Source of the DNA: Pseudomonadales bacterium
Lineage (GTDB): Bacteria; Pseudomonadota; Gammaproteobacteria; Pseudomonadales; Azotimanducaceae
Length of the DNA stretch: 64,000 bases
Direction: 5' to 3'
Assembly (NCBI GenBank): GCA_022822135.1
Contig: JAJECH010000037.1
Coordinates: 34,527 to 98,526 of the forward strand
Both the position numbers and the translations under genes were made by a program. Below, piece after piece: positions 46,226 to 54,747 of this stretch (its first letter is position 1; the number at the start of each line of letters is the position of its first letter). Below the pieces are notes generated by a model, which had not been told where the DNA came from, made no database searches, and was given only the letters and a program-made list of their open reading frames with translations.

Positions 46226-47206
46226 GTGTTTCTTGTGGATCGATTAGACGGGATCGTGACTCAATCAGATGATTCGGAAGTTTGCCCTCCATGGTTGTTA
46301 GACCTGTTGCGACAACATCGGGATTCGTATGAACCCGAATACGATGGTCATCTAACTGATCATTTACCGATGATGCTTCTAGCAATGCATGGATTAGGGA
46401 GTGATCGAACGACCATCGAATCCAGACATGCTCGGTACATTGGACGGCTAGATCGCGCGAGAACGGATTCACCAGAGGTCATGAATCGATTTGAGGATGG
46501 AATTGGCAAGCGTCCAGCCTATCGAGGGCTTATCAACTATCTTGACGAATCAATTTCGCGTCGTGGTGTTGAGGAGACACTGGCCGAATATCTTCCTAGT
46601 GTTCTAAGTGGATGGGTTCGACACGCGTTTCACGGCACGATCAGACTTGCCTACGGCATTCGCTTCAAAGTTGACTCCGAAGTCGCAGCGGGATTGGCGT
46701 ATCTATCGAGCGCAGGTCCGGATGAACGCCTTGCAGAGATCGGTCAATTCGCCTCGCCTTCAGAGAGATTTGCGTGGCCACCATCAATCGACATAGCGTC
46801 CAGCAGATTCGATGATCGGTACGACGAGGTCATTCAAGCAGACACGTTTGCGGTACACACGCATATATTGGAAAACAACAGTTTGCGCGTGGCGGAAGAG
46901 GTACTTGATATCTTGAACCATACGCAAGACTTTTTTGCGCTGCACATGGTGACTGGTGCGCATGCCTTGGGTATCTGCGCCGAAGTGCTTGAGTCAAATG
47001 TAGACGGCATCATGAATGCTGGCATCGCGGCGGCGTACCTTGCGATCGGAGCGCCGATGTTCATACAGCACGCTCGACCAAGATCGCTACGAATGGATTT
47101 CGCGCACGAGGTCAAGGTCGCATTCTCTTGTTATGATCAAGCCCAGCGCTTGAATAGCCAGCGCTATCGCGATGCGTTCGAGGTTTACGGACGTAAGTTC
47201 ACTTAG
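46226..47206 (+). CDS. Questin-oxidase-like (DUF4243) protein, C-terminus shortened by a frameshift
   Basis: A 326-residue cytosolic protein with the family pattern: GHLTDHLPMMLLAMHGLGS near the N-terminus, VLSGWVRHAFHGTIRLAYGIRF in the middle and TGAHALGICAE toward the end. His and Asp residues are conserved in these blocks. Fungal relatives open the ring of questin in anthraquinone pathways, and bacterial members have unknown substrates. The gene begins with GTG 14 bases after the CRTAC1 stop and may be co-transcribed. A second copy of its 3' end at 48.4 kb reads 20 residues further (LDHFDEELSDYPTINTHL follows KFT). Here one T is missing from a short T-run, giving an early TAG. The C-terminus therefore appears to be recently truncated. 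Confidence 0.75.
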   Translation: MFLVDRLDGIVTQSDDSEVCPPWLLDLLRQHRDSYEPEYDGHLTDHLPMMLLAMHGLGSDRTTIESRHARYIGRLDRARTDSPEVMNRFEDGIGKRPAYRGLINYLDESISRRGVEETLAEYLPSVLSGWVRHAFHGTIRLAYGIRFKVDSEVAAGLAYLSSAGPDERLAEIGQFASPSERFAWPPSIDIASSRFDDRYDEVIQADTFAVHTHILENNSLRVAEEVLDILNHTQDFFALHMVTGAHALGICAEVLESNVDGIMNAGIAAAYLAIGAPMFIQHARPRSLRMDFAHEVKVAFSCYDQAQRLNSQRYRDAFEVYGRKFT

Positions 47207-47355
47207 ATCATTTCGATGAAGAGATGAGTGACTACCCGACCTTAAATACGCATTCGTGATGTCAGACGATTCGCTCTCGAGCGATTAGTCTGGTACTGAG
47301 TCGCGTACTAACGAAAGAAAAGTCCCATTGTCGAAATCCCGAGGCGCTGGTGTGT
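47018..47355. repeat. Direct repeat, left copy (~338 bp)
   Basis: This stretch holds the last ~63 codons of the questin-oxidase-like gene, its 3' flank and the last ~23 codons of a serine hydrolase read on the minus strand. It is repeated at 48427-48765 with about 20 differences counted by eye. The two copies bracket the vapBC module. Most differences in the hydrolase part are synonymous. Confidence 0.9.
47285..47355 (-). pseudogene. Remnant of serine hydrolase 3' end
   Basis: Read on the minus strand, this encodes TPAPRDFDNGTFLSLVRDSVPD and a stop, identical in protein to the end of the complete serine hydrolase at 48.7-49.9 kb but with several silent base differences. The rest of the gene is missing; the sequence to the right is unrelated. 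It shows that a serine hydrolase gene once ended here, convergent with the questin-oxidase-like gene. Confidence 0.85.
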
Positions 47356-47600
47356 AGCGTACTTTGCTTGTCGGGGTTGGCTAATCTCGCATTGGGTGGG
47401 CGCGGTACGCGCCTTCGATGTCAAATTTCATGCTACGGGGTGGTGAACATCGCTCACCATGGCGTTTGCAGAAAACTCTTGACACAACTCTCGACAAAAT
47501 GAACCCGTATTAGTTAATGGTTCACGATTCTAAATAAGCAATCGAATGTTCCATGAAAAACTACAGCACACGTGAGCGGACGCGCATACGAAAACTCGTA
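47356..47600. other. Unique intergenic segment left of vapC
   Basis: Together with the repeat to its left this makes about 394 bases without a gene between 47207 and 47600. It contains a short GGTGA/TCACC inverted repeat near 47440-47456 and a TTGACA at about 47479. A short plus-strand frame from 47553 has no ribosome-binding site and runs antisense through vapC. I see no gene or clear terminator here. Confidence 0.4.
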
Positions 47601-47993
47601 CTAAACTGGAACTGCAGTGGTTATGTCGGTGCGAGCGAAATCAAATCCTTTGAACAGGAGTGGTTCACCGGTCACTTCAGCCAGTGCATAGGCGAAACAG
47701 TCACCGAAATTGAGTTTGGCCGGATGCCTACCTTTGCCAAATCGCCGCCATGCGCGCCTCGCCGCCGCAAACTGATCGATGGAAATAGGCATTAATTCGA
47801 TATCCGAAGAATCTATGAACGCATCCAGTTCAATGGCAGCCTCCAATCCACCGCGTTGTTCTACTACCATCGTAGACTCTAGCGCATTTGCGACAGACAT
47901 TCGACAAATGTTTGCTTCGATCACCTCTTCAAATTGCGCGGCTTCCGCTTCCCTGAAGAGTATCGCCAGTAGCGCAGAACTATCAATGATCAA
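47601..47993 (-). CDS. vapC: VapC-type PIN-domain toxin
   Basis: A 130-residue PIN-domain ribonuclease. The first acidic residue is in MIIDSSALLAIL, the second in SVANALESTMVVEQRGG, and the C-terminal pair in LNFGDCFAYALAE and LLFKGFDFARTDI: the standard four-acid metal site. Such toxins cleave tRNA or rRNA. It overlaps vapB by 4 bases (ATGA), so the antitoxin is translated first. The module sits between two direct repeats derived from neighbouring genes, implying acquisition as an insert. Confidence 0.92.
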   Translation of the reverse strand: MIIDSSALLAILFREAEAAQFEEVIEANICRMSVANALESTMVVEQRGGLEAAIELDAFIDSSDIELMPISIDQFAAARRAWRRFGKGRHPAKLNFGDCFAYALAEVTGEPLLFKGFDFARTDITTAVPV

Positions 47994-48247
47994 TGTGGTA
48001 AGCCGTATTCGTCGTAAAGTTCATCGCCGTGTGCTAAAGAGGAAGCGCCTGGACCTACGAGAGCCGCACATCGGTCAGCGATTGCTCGCATTTCTCGTAG
48101 TTTCGTATCTGAATTGCGTTTCCGTCGCTCCCGTTCGAGTCTTTCGCGTAACGCAACTGTTATCGCACCGGTTTTCGTTTCACCGGTGAGTTTCGCGAGG
48201 TCTGCGGCCAGATTACAGGTCTCTTCGTTCTTTATGTTTAGTCCCAT
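47990..48247 (-). CDS. vapB: VapB-type antitoxin
   Basis: An 85-residue protein of the VapB/Rv0623-like antitoxin family. The N-terminal MGLNIKNEETCNLAADLAKLTGETKTGAI is the typical DNA-binding/dimer segment, followed by a basic coil ALRERLERERRKR and a C-terminal toxin-binding tail. It should repress its own operon together with VapC. It is encoded directly upstream of vapC with an ATGA overlap. Confidence 0.9.
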   Translation of the reverse strand: MGLNIKNEETCNLAADLAKLTGETKTGAITVALRERLERERRKRNSDTKLREMRAIADRCAALVGPGASSLAHGDELYDEYGLPH

Positions 48248-48426
48248 ATTAATGATTTAGGCGAAGTCGGTTGAAATTCTACCCTTCAATATCGCAATCT
48301 ACCCTCGGCTCTCGCCGTCAACTGACCGACCGCTGCATCGCGACTTAGACTGGAGCAATCTCCGAGGAATCAGTATCGGGAACTTATGGTTTATTGCATT
48401 CTGATTCCACGTTTGGAAAACTGATG
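48248..48426. other. Unique segment upstream of vapB
   Basis: With the right repeat this forms the gene-free interval 48248-48694. The 179 bases presumably contain the vapBC promoter on the minus strand, but I do not recognise confident -35/-10 boxes or an operator palindrome. The rest of the interval (48427-48694) is the duplicated fragment described separately. Confidence 0.4.
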
Positions 48427-48669
48427 GCTGGCGTCGCGGCGGCGTACCTTACGATCGGAGCGCCGATGTTCATACAGCACGCGCGACCAAGATCGCTACG
48501 AATGGATTTCGCGCACGAGGTCAAGGTCGCATTCTCTTGTTATGATCAAGCGCAGCGCCTGAACAGCCAGCGCTATCGGGATGCGTTCGACGTTTACGGA
48601 CTTAAGTTCACTTTAGATCATTTCGATGAAGAGTTGAGTGACTACCCGACCATAAATACGCATTTGTGA
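48427..48669 (+). pseudogene. Duplicated 3' fragment of the questin-oxidase-like gene
   Basis: The fragment encodes AGVAAAYLTIGAPMFIQHARP and onward, nearly the same as the end of the gene at 46.2 kb with four amino-acid changes (Ile/Val, Ala/Thr, Glu/Asp, Arg/Leu). It keeps the uninterrupted C-terminus KFTLDHFDEELSDYPTINTHL. There is no upstream part of the gene, so it cannot be functional. It may preserve the ancestral end that the full-length copy has lost. Confidence 0.85.
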
Positions 48670-48765
48670 TGCCAGACGACTAGCTCACGAGCGATTAGTC
48701 TGGTACCGAGTCCCGAACTAACGATAGAAAAGTCCCATTGTCGAAATCCCGAGGCGCTGGTGTGT
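48427..48765. repeat. Direct repeat, right copy (~339 bp)
   Basis: Partner of 47018-47355, offset 1409-1410 bases, one extra T. It ends inside the complete serine hydrolase gene. The divergence of about 6% shows that the two copies are not from a very recent tandem duplication. Confidence 0.9.
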
Positions 48766-49879
48766 CGTGATAGTTGGTTCGTGTTTTCACTGGGCGACCG
48801 TCACCACGGCGAACGTAGCGAGTGAACCGCAGAACGACCAAATCTATTTCAGGATAGATGACGACCATTTGTCCTTGAAGTCCGAAAGCGCCAAATCCTC
48901 CTCGTAACACTGGCCACCAATAGTAGAGGTACGTCGCTTCTTCACGGGCCGGCCGAGTACTGCTTGCTACCCACTCGCTCGGCACGATCTGTTCCTCATT
49001 CCACGAACCGTCTCTCGCATATAACACGCCGAATCGCGCGAATTCTCTAGGCGTGCTATCGATGCAACAATAGGTCATCACCTTACCGATTTCGTCGACC
49101 CACCACTCACCGCTAAAACCAATCGATTCACCAACGTTTAGGTCGAAATACTCCTGAGCATTCATGCCGGTTGCTTGTGCGATAACCTCTCCGGCAACCA
49201 TGACGTCCGCATTTGAATAAGTGACATGCTTTTCACCGGGTTCGCCTACTAGCTCACGGTCAATCGCCATACCTAGCTGATTAGTGGCGCCGTAGAACGC
49301 ACCTGCATCGGGTTCGGTCAGTGCGGTTCGCAACGTCATGATGTGATCGATTGAGATGTCTTGTCGTGCATCGGTGCCCCAATCCCGCACAAATGCCGAT
49401 ACGCTCTGATCAAGATTCGCAATACGCTCATCTTCAAGCGCGATACCCATGAGCATACTCGTGAAACTCTTGCCAACTGACCAACTCGTCACCATGTCGT
49501 CAACGCCCCGATCCTCCGCATAACGCTCGAAGACGATAAAACCGTTCTTGATGATGAGCACAGCTCCCGTCGCATTGCCGGCGGCAAATGCGTAGTCCGA
49601 TGCTTCTTCGAGTTCGTCAGGACAAAGCCCCTGAGACTCCGGTGACCTAGTCTCCCAGGTATCTCGTGGGAAGACCAAATCAAACGGTCCGTCAGCAACT
49701 GTCGCGGAGCAACCACTGGTGACGGGTGGAGTAGGCGGTTGCGTAGGAGGTTGCGTCGGTGGCTGAGGACTTTCGCCATTGCCACCACCGCCTCCACCGC
49801 ACGCACAAACGAGTGCACCAACACTAACGATACTGATGACTCGCGTCAGTGACCCGCGTTTAGGTTGCATATATCTCAT
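48695..49879 (-). CDS. Serine hydrolase of the beta-lactamase/esterase (class C-like) family, lipoprotein
   Basis: A 394-residue protein with lipoprotein signal SVGALVCAC followed by a glycine run and a proline/threonine/glutamine linker (repeats of PPTQ). The catalytic domain has the SxxK motif in WSVGKSFTSM and YSN in TYSNADVMVAG; the third motif is not obvious (perhaps in GGFGAFGLQGQ). This pattern fits the beta-lactamase-related family (esterases, DD-peptidases, 6-aminohexanoate-dimer hydrolase-like). The linker suggests that it projects from a membrane. The last 23 codons are duplicated beyond the vapBC insert, so the gene originally neighboured the questin-oxidase-like gene directly. 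Confidence 0.82.
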   Translation of the reverse strand: MRYMQPKRGSLTRVISIVSVGALVCACGGGGGGNGESPQPPTQPPTQPPTPPVTSGCSATVADGPFDLVFPRDTWETRSPESQGLCPDELEEASDYAFAAGNATGAVLIIKNGFIVFERYAEDRGVDDMVTSWSVGKSFTSMLMGIALEDERIANLDQSVSAFVRDWGTDARQDISIDHIMTLRTALTEPDAGAFYGATNQLGMAIDRELVGEPGEKHVTYSNADVMVAGEVIAQATGMNAQEYFDLNVGESIGFSGEWWVDEIGKVMTYCCIDSTPREFARFGVLYARDGSWNEEQIVPSEWVASSTRPAREEATYLYYWWPVLRGGFGAFGLQGQMVVIYPEIDLVVLRFTRYVRRGDGRPVKTRTNYHDTPAPRDFDNGTFLSLVRDSVPD

Positions 49880-49926
49880 CGCGGATTCGTCTGATCATTC
49901 CACTCATGAACTTGCAGGAAAAGACG

Positions 49927-51258
49927 TCACGGAAAAACGATATTCTGGCCGCTTCGGTTACCGAATCTTGCTTCCACTACTTCCGCCAAGCTTTGGCTGG
50001 GATTGGATATGTAGTCTCCTGACCGTACACGATACGCAGTCGGATCGATAGAGCCTTTTGGATGCTCACCATTCGTCGTAGTGTCACATGCCTGCAGTAT
50101 CGTCGCACGAAAGCGTGTAACGCCTAGATCTGTTTGAACCAACATTTCGCGCGTTCGATCAGCGATGGTTCCTTGACTATCAGCGACAGCCTGGTCCTGT
50201 TCCGAGATGTTTGAGATGCCGGTGTAGTTTTCCGTTCGTTGCAACTCACGATCAATCAGATAGTCGTTTTCACGACGTCGTACCGGCATGTAGTCGCCAT
50301 CAACTTCGGCAAATAACCCACTACCGTTGAGATAACGGCTACGCTCACGCTCAGAAATCTCCCGCTCCGGATGCCACGCATAACAGAAGATCCAGCAAGA
50401 TTCGTCGTCGTACGGTACCCACGTGTTCATTAGGCTCGTATCGTCGGGAAAGTTCCCGGGCGTGAGAGAGTGGTTAGGTAATAGATACTGCGTCATACGC
50501 CAGTAGGTCTGATCGTCGTCTGCGGTGCGCGCCGCACAGAGCAATAAGCCTGCGTCGTGATCTAGAACGGAAAACCTCGGCGCACCATCTTCGATTAACC
50601 ACCGCAACCTCGACTGGTTGGGTGGTTCGTTCTCGCCTTTTCTCGTCGGTTGCTTCCCGGCATCAAGAAGACTCGCTTTCTGGCCGTCATAGATACCCGC
50701 GTGTAGATACGAGAAGTGGGACGTATCAAGCCCTCCTTCCACCGCTTGCGCCCAATTGCATTGTTGAAACTTCTTGGAGACGAATCGTTGCTCGGGCGGT
50801 ACCGCCAGATACTCAAAGTCAGGTAGCGGTGGCGGTGCATCGCCAAAATGCGCCCACACAACGTCACCTTGTTCCTCAATGGTTAACGCTCGTATTCCGG
50901 CGCGAGGCATAAGCCGCGCAGCGACGTCAGGACTCGCATTGGGAATGTCGACGCAGTTTCCATAGCGATCGAACTTCCAACCGTGGTATATGCAGCGTAA
51001 TCCACAGGCTTCATTCCGACCGAAGAATAGATTCGCACCTCGGTGTGGACATCGCGGTTCCACGATGCCAACAGATCCGGTAGAGTCGCGGAACGCAACA
51101 AAATCTTCGCCAAGTAGCTTTAAACGGACGGGAGGACAGTCAGGATGCGGCAACTCCCGGGATAGTAGCGCGGGCATCCAGTACTTCCGGAGAGTTTGAC
51201 CCATCGGAGTATCGGATCCCGTTTGGGTTAATTTCCTGTTATCGGCCGCGCTCAGCAT
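49927..51258 (-). CDS. Rieske-type aromatic ring-hydroxylating oxygenase, large subunit
   Basis: A 443-residue oxygenase of the phthalate-dioxygenase-like group. The Rieske 2Fe-2S ligands are CPHRG...CIYHGWKF (Cys-x-His and Cys-x2-His) near residues 70-95. The mononuclear iron site is in VEGGLDTSHFSYLH (bridging Asp and two His). It needs an external reductase, which is not found nearby. The substrate is unknown; related enzymes act on phthalate, phenoxybenzoate and similar compounds or N-/O-demethylate. It lies downstream of cofC on the same strand, but a gap of 326 bases with a terminator-like hairpin separates them. Confidence 0.88.
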   Translation of the reverse strand: MLSAADNRKLTQTGSDTPMGQTLRKYWMPALLSRELPHPDCPPVRLKLLGEDFVAFRDSTGSVGIVEPRCPHRGANLFFGRNEACGLRCIYHGWKFDRYGNCVDIPNASPDVAARLMPRAGIRALTIEEQGDVVWAHFGDAPPPLPDFEYLAVPPEQRFVSKKFQQCNWAQAVEGGLDTSHFSYLHAGIYDGQKASLLDAGKQPTRKGENEPPNQSRLRWLIEDGAPRFSVLDHDAGLLLCAARTADDDQTYWRMTQYLLPNHSLTPGNFPDDTSLMNTWVPYDDESCWIFCYAWHPEREISERERSRYLNGSGLFAEVDGDYMPVRRRENDYLIDRELQRTENYTGISNISEQDQAVADSQGTIADRTREMLVQTDLGVTRFRATILQACDTTTNGEHPKGSIDPTAYRVRSGDYISNPSQSLAEVVEARFGNRSGQNIVFP

Positions 51259-51584
51259 TGGCGGTTCTCACGTTGCGAAGACGATTGAATAGTAGATATT
51301 TCAGTTCTCGATGTCCAGAATAGGACTCAGAGGAGTATCAGTCCTCCTGAATCGATCGAATTTCACTCGTCAAATCGACGTAAGGTACGTGTCATCGCGT
51401 TGTTTGAATTCGCTGTTTTCGATTTAGAATCATTGGATTCCAGAGCGTGAGAAATTAGATGAGAGCGATTCCGTAATCGTGTGGGGAATCGAGACATTTC
51501 TAAACGGACCGATGCTTCAGAAATTGGGAGAGAAAGTGCGAAAACTAAGGTGTTTTCAGCACTAGCGTGATTTACTAAGAGCTC
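51259..51584. other. Intergenic region between cofC and the Rieske gene
   Basis: 326 bases without a gene. Next to cofC there is a terminator-like stem-loop (51535-51563). The rest should hold the promoter of the Rieske gene on the minus strand; I see no strong consensus boxes. Confidence 0.5.
51535..51563 (-). terminator. Probable terminator of the F420 operon
   Basis: On the minus strand AGTGC-(T)-GAAAAC pairs with GTTTTC-GCACT around a 6-base loop (11 bp with a one-base bulge), followed by TTCTCTCC. It lies 21 bases beyond the cofC stop. The T-run is weak. Confidence 0.55.
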
Positions 51585-52295
51585 CTAGTCGACGTTCTCT
51601 TGTACAGATGAAACTTCGATCGCGTGTACTTGATGGGATTGCCGTAGTTCTGCCACTAGCGTCGCAAGTTCAGGATCATTTATTAGCAACTTACGAGTGA
51701 GGGAACTCTTCGAACTCGAATGGACTAGGAGAAGGTCGTCTGCAGTATCAACATCGATCGCGAAAGCGTCTGATTGGACCGATCGAACTTGGAGACCTAG
51801 CCGAGTCGCGGCTTCAACGTGGGGGTGGTAACTTCGACCGTCAAATACCAGTGGAAATGCGTTCGGCGGAGTACAGACCAGTGCATTCGTTCCGATTTTG
51901 TGACTGTCCGGCACGATCGTGACATGTGCGTGGTAATGCAGGACATGGTCGACATCCGATCCAGTGATCAGAGGAACGTCCCCAGGCACAATGATGCTGG
52001 TGGTTGCATTAAGATCACGCTTCACTTTTTCGTTAGCATCGGTCAAGGCATCGACGAGGGTATGCGCCTGATCTCGATATAAGGAGACCCCCCATTGTTC
52101 CGCGATTCGCTTTGCTTCAGGAGCGCGAGATGTCAATAAGATGCCATCAACGGACTTGGCATCAACCAGTGCTTGAAGCACGTCATTAAGCATCGCAAGC
52201 GCTAAACGTGAGCGCACGTCGGCAGACAGTTGCGGAGATAGCCGTCGTTTGGCGTTTTTAGCGCCTTTAAACGGGACGATAGCCCAAACGCTCAT
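51585..52295 (-). CDS. cofC: Phospholactate (or PEP/3PG) guanylyltransferase CofC
   Basis: CofC activates a three-carbon phosphoacid with GTP (2-phospholactate, phosphoenolpyruvate or 3-phosphoglycerate, depending on lineage) for attachment to the deazaflavin FO in F420 synthesis. The 236-residue sequence has the family N-terminus VWAIVPFKGAKNAKRRLSP, TSIIVPGDVPLITGSDV in the nucleotidyltransferase core, and IDVDTADDL near the C-terminus. It is the last gene of the fno-cofE-cofD-cofC run, 6 bases after cofD. Which phosphoacid it uses cannot be read from the sequence by eye. Confidence 0.9.
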   Translation of the reverse strand: MSVWAIVPFKGAKNAKRRLSPQLSADVRSRLALAMLNDVLQALVDAKSVDGILLTSRAPEAKRIAEQWGVSLYRDQAHTLVDALTDANEKVKRDLNATTSIIVPGDVPLITGSDVDHVLHYHAHVTIVPDSHKIGTNALVCTPPNAFPLVFDGRSYHPHVEAATRLGLQVRSVQSDAFAIDVDTADDLLLVHSSSKSSLTRKLLINDPELATLVAELRQSHQVHAIEVSSVQENVD

Positions 52296-52301
52296 AGATA
52301 G

Positions 52302-53231
52302 TTAACGAAGCTCTTCAAGAAAGTCGACGCAAACCTTCGCGAGCGCTACTTTATCTTCAATCGTGCGCATGATCGAAGGCGCGTTCCGAATTCGAATTCC
52401 GAGAGCCTCAATTTCAGACGCATGATGTGCATCGATGTCATCAATAACGTAGCCATCCAACAGTTCGTGATAGTGTTGAGCCACGCCCGCACACGTTGCC
52501 GACATATTCATTTCTCTCATCATCTTTGCAGTTGGACCTTTGATTGCCCGGTCCCCGACGATAGGAGAGACTGCAACTACTGGAAAATCGCGATTGGTTA
52601 ACAACGATCGCATTTCATCGAGTTCAAGAATCGGGTCGATCGAGAGAAACGGATTCGAAGGACAGATGACGACCCCGCTGACGTCATCGGGATCAATCGC
52701 AGGACTCAGTGATGCGATCGTACGTTGATGGTACTCCAATTCGGAAACCTTAGGTTCACATTTCAGCCGCACGAAGTAGTCTTGAAATGCCAAGGAGCCT
52801 TGATCTGTTACAACACGCGTGCGAAGGGATGCGTCGGTCGCGGGAGCAACTTTGTATTTGACGCCAAGCCGAGAACAAACGATGTCTGTGACCTCAGTCA
52901 ACGACTTTCCACGTTTGAGCAGAGCAGTTCGAAATAGATGCAGTGCTAAGTCCCGGTCACCAAGTTGGAACCATGTGTCCGCTTCAAAGCTCTTGAGTTC
53001 GGTTAAGCAATCCCAAGACTCGTCGGCACGTCCCCATCCGGTAGCTTCATTGACGACGCCGGCGAGTGTGTACGTTAACGTATCGATATCGGGGGAGATG
53101 CTCAGCCCCATATGTTCGAAATCATCGCCGACATTGACGACAAATGTGATCTCGTTCGGTGTGAGAACGTGAGTCAAACCTAAACTCAATTTCGCACCAC
53201 CGACGCCGCCTGTCAGCGCGAGAATCGTCAT
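52302..53231 (-). CDS. cofD: 2-phospho-L-lactate transferase CofD
   Basis: CofD transfers the activated phosphoacid onto FO, giving F420-0 (or dehydro-F420-0). From the ATG at 53229-53231 the protein has about 309 residues and opens with the family signature ILALTGGVGGAKLSLGL. NVGDDFEHMGLSISPDIDTLTYTLAG and VVICPSNPFLSIDPIL follow, all typical of CofD. The longer frame starting at 53276 runs into cofE and is ignored; the chosen ATG overlaps the cofE stop (ATGA), indicating coupling. Confidence 0.95.
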   Translation of the reverse strand: MTILALTGGVGGAKLSLGLTHVLTPNEITFVVNVGDDFEHMGLSISPDIDTLTYTLAGVVNEATGWGRADESWDCLTELKSFEADTWFQLGDRDLALHLFRTALLKRGKSLTEVTDIVCSRLGVKYKVAPATDASLRTRVVTDQGSLAFQDYFVRLKCEPKVSELEYHQRTIASLSPAIDPDDVSGVVICPSNPFLSIDPILELDEMRSLLTNRDFPVVAVSPIVGDRAIKGPTAKMMREMNMSATCAGVAQHYHELLDGYVIDDIDAHHASEIEALGIRIRNAPSIMRTIEDKVALAKVCVDFLEELR

Positions 53232-53986
53232 TTGAACAAATCGTCTTCTAGTGGACGATTGATCTCCGCAGCACATTGATCGCTACGACCGGAATCAGCA
53301 CCTCGGACGAGCACTGCTGGAATGCGCTCGTCTGTTTCACCCATCGCGAGTGTCGCCATTGCGGCGATACTGTCTGCTCGGTTGATCATGGTGATTTTTA
53401 GCTCTCTTCCATGCAAGTCGAATCCACCGCGCCTATCATCGAGAACCGTCATGTTGCTTGCACCGATGGCAATTCCGACGGTACCGAGCCGCCATGGTCG
53501 ATTGGCGGAGTCGGTGATGAGTACGCCGATCTGTTTTCCAGTCTTTTGTGCGATCTCATTTTGGATTTTCGTGGCGCTTCGATCGGGGTCCAGCGGTAGA
53601 AGTAGCGCGGAACCTTCCTCACCATGTTCTATATTGGATTGGTCAATACCGGCATTGGCACCGACGTGACCGAGTCGATGGCGTACGATCAATACCCCGA
53701 TCTTCTTTCGGACAATGTCCGTTGACTCCTGAAGAATTAACTCAACGATGCGAGGGTCTTTCTCGACTTCCGTCGCTAGTTGGATCGCAGCAGCGCTCGG
53801 ACTGATGCTCGTCAGATCGATGAGTCGACCTTCAACCTTGGAGATGACTTTCTGAGCGATCGCAAGAATGTCGCCATCTTGAAGTTCGAGGCCGACTTTA
53901 TGCAATTGATTTACGAATATGCCCGTTAAATCGTCGCCTTCTTTAAAAAGCGGCAAGCCTTCGATCGGCAGAATCTCGAAGGTCAC
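53228..53986 (-). CDS. cofE: Coenzyme F420-0:L-glutamate ligase CofE
   Basis: CofE adds gamma-linked glutamates to F420-0 using GTP. The 252-residue protein is the stand-alone form (no C-terminal FMN domain as in mycobacterial FbiB). Family features: DGDILAIAQKVISKVEGR, VGANAGIDQSNIEHG, ITDSANRPWRLGTVGIAIG and LHGRELKITMINRADSIAAMA. The start is GTG at 53984-53986, 4 bases after fno. Confidence 0.95.
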   Translation of the reverse strand: MTFEILPIEGLPLFKEGDDLTGIFVNQLHKVGLELQDGDILAIAQKVISKVEGRLIDLTSISPSAAAIQLATEVEKDPRIVELILQESTDIVRKKIGVLIVRHRLGHVGANAGIDQSNIEHGEEGSALLLPLDPDRSATKIQNEIAQKTGKQIGVLITDSANRPWRLGTVGIAIGASNMTVLDDRRGGFDLHGRELKITMINRADSIAAMATLAMGETDERIPAVLVRGADSGRSDQCAAEINRPLEDDLFK

Positions 53987-53990
53987 GTCT

Positions 53991-54656
53991 TTAGTGGTCG
54001 TCTTGACCGACGATCTTGATCCCCGAATGCGAAATATCGTGACGTCGATTGATTTGAATCAATACGCTTGTCAACGCTTCAACTGCTGCTGAATTTTCTA
54101 TCGGTCCCGCATGCCACGCGCGCATCCCGGCTTGCTCGGCAAGTTCGATCACGCGTTTGCGCGCGGCTCGCTTGTTTCCGCACACAAGTACGTCGCATGA
54201 AATATGAGCATCGGTTTGAAGTAGATGAGCGGCGACGTTCTGAAACGCCGTAACAACAGTTACAGAATCGCCAAGAAATTCTTGTGCACGTTTTCCGGCA
54301 CTACCTTCGGTCGGAAGCTGTACCGTGCCGACTTTAGGCGGTACGAGTGGAACGGTAACGTCGATAAGGATCTTTCTACTCAGTCCGGCTTTTACTGTAT
54401 TGAGTGTCGAGACTTGGTGCTCTGCTGGTACTGTAAGTACGACAAGCGTACCGGCTGACGCGGCATCCGGGTTCTCCATCGCTTGTGCAGGGGTCTGGGG
54501 GCTGATTTTGTGAAGATTCTCGACGGCTTTTTGCGCCTTCGCCAGCGTACGAGAACCAATGATGATTTCGTGACCAGCTTTTGCCCATCGTATCGCGAGA
54601 CCTGTGCCCAAATCTCCCGTACCACCCAATATGGCGATTTTTTCAGTGTCGCTCAT
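53991..54656 (-). CDS. npdG: NADPH:F420 oxidoreductase (Fno/NpdG)
   Basis: This enzyme exchanges hydride between NADP(H) and F420, supplying reduced F420H2. The protein has about 221 residues from ATG 54654-54656. It opens with the dinucleotide-binding motif KIAILGGTGDLGTGLA, then GSRTLAKAQ (binding of the NADP 2'-phosphate by the Ser-Arg). VVLTVPAEHQVSTL and the C-terminal VEALTSVLIQINRRH match the NADPH-dependent F420 reductase family. Being first in the cof cluster supports the F420 role. It lies 91 bases after oppC on the same strand. Confidence 0.9.
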   Translation of the reverse strand: MSDTEKIAILGGTGDLGTGLAIRWAKAGHEIIIGSRTLAKAQKAVENLHKISPQTPAQAMENPDAASAGTLVVLTVPAEHQVSTLNTVKAGLSRKILIDVTVPLVPPKVGTVQLPTEGSAGKRAQEFLGDSVTVVTAFQNVAAHLLQTDAHISCDVLVCGNKRAARKRVIELAEQAGMRAWHAGPIENSAAVEALTSVLIQINRRHDISHSGIKIVGQDDH

Positions 54657-54747
54657 GCGAAACAAACGGCGTAGGAAGTGGCGAATTATCGGCATCGCAT
54701 TTCAGGCAACTGCGTCCTAAGTTGTCTCTTCAATCGACATGAAAGTA

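Noticed and set aside
47553..47795. Plus-strand frame of 80 codons beginning MKNYSTRERTRIRK
   Set aside because: No ribosome-binding site, and most of it is antisense to vapC, which has clear PIN-domain support.
48394..48669. Frame that would be a small separate gene upstream of the serine hydrolase
   Set aside because: From 48427 it is a duplicated 3' fragment of the questin-oxidase-like gene; the first codons are unrelated sequence.
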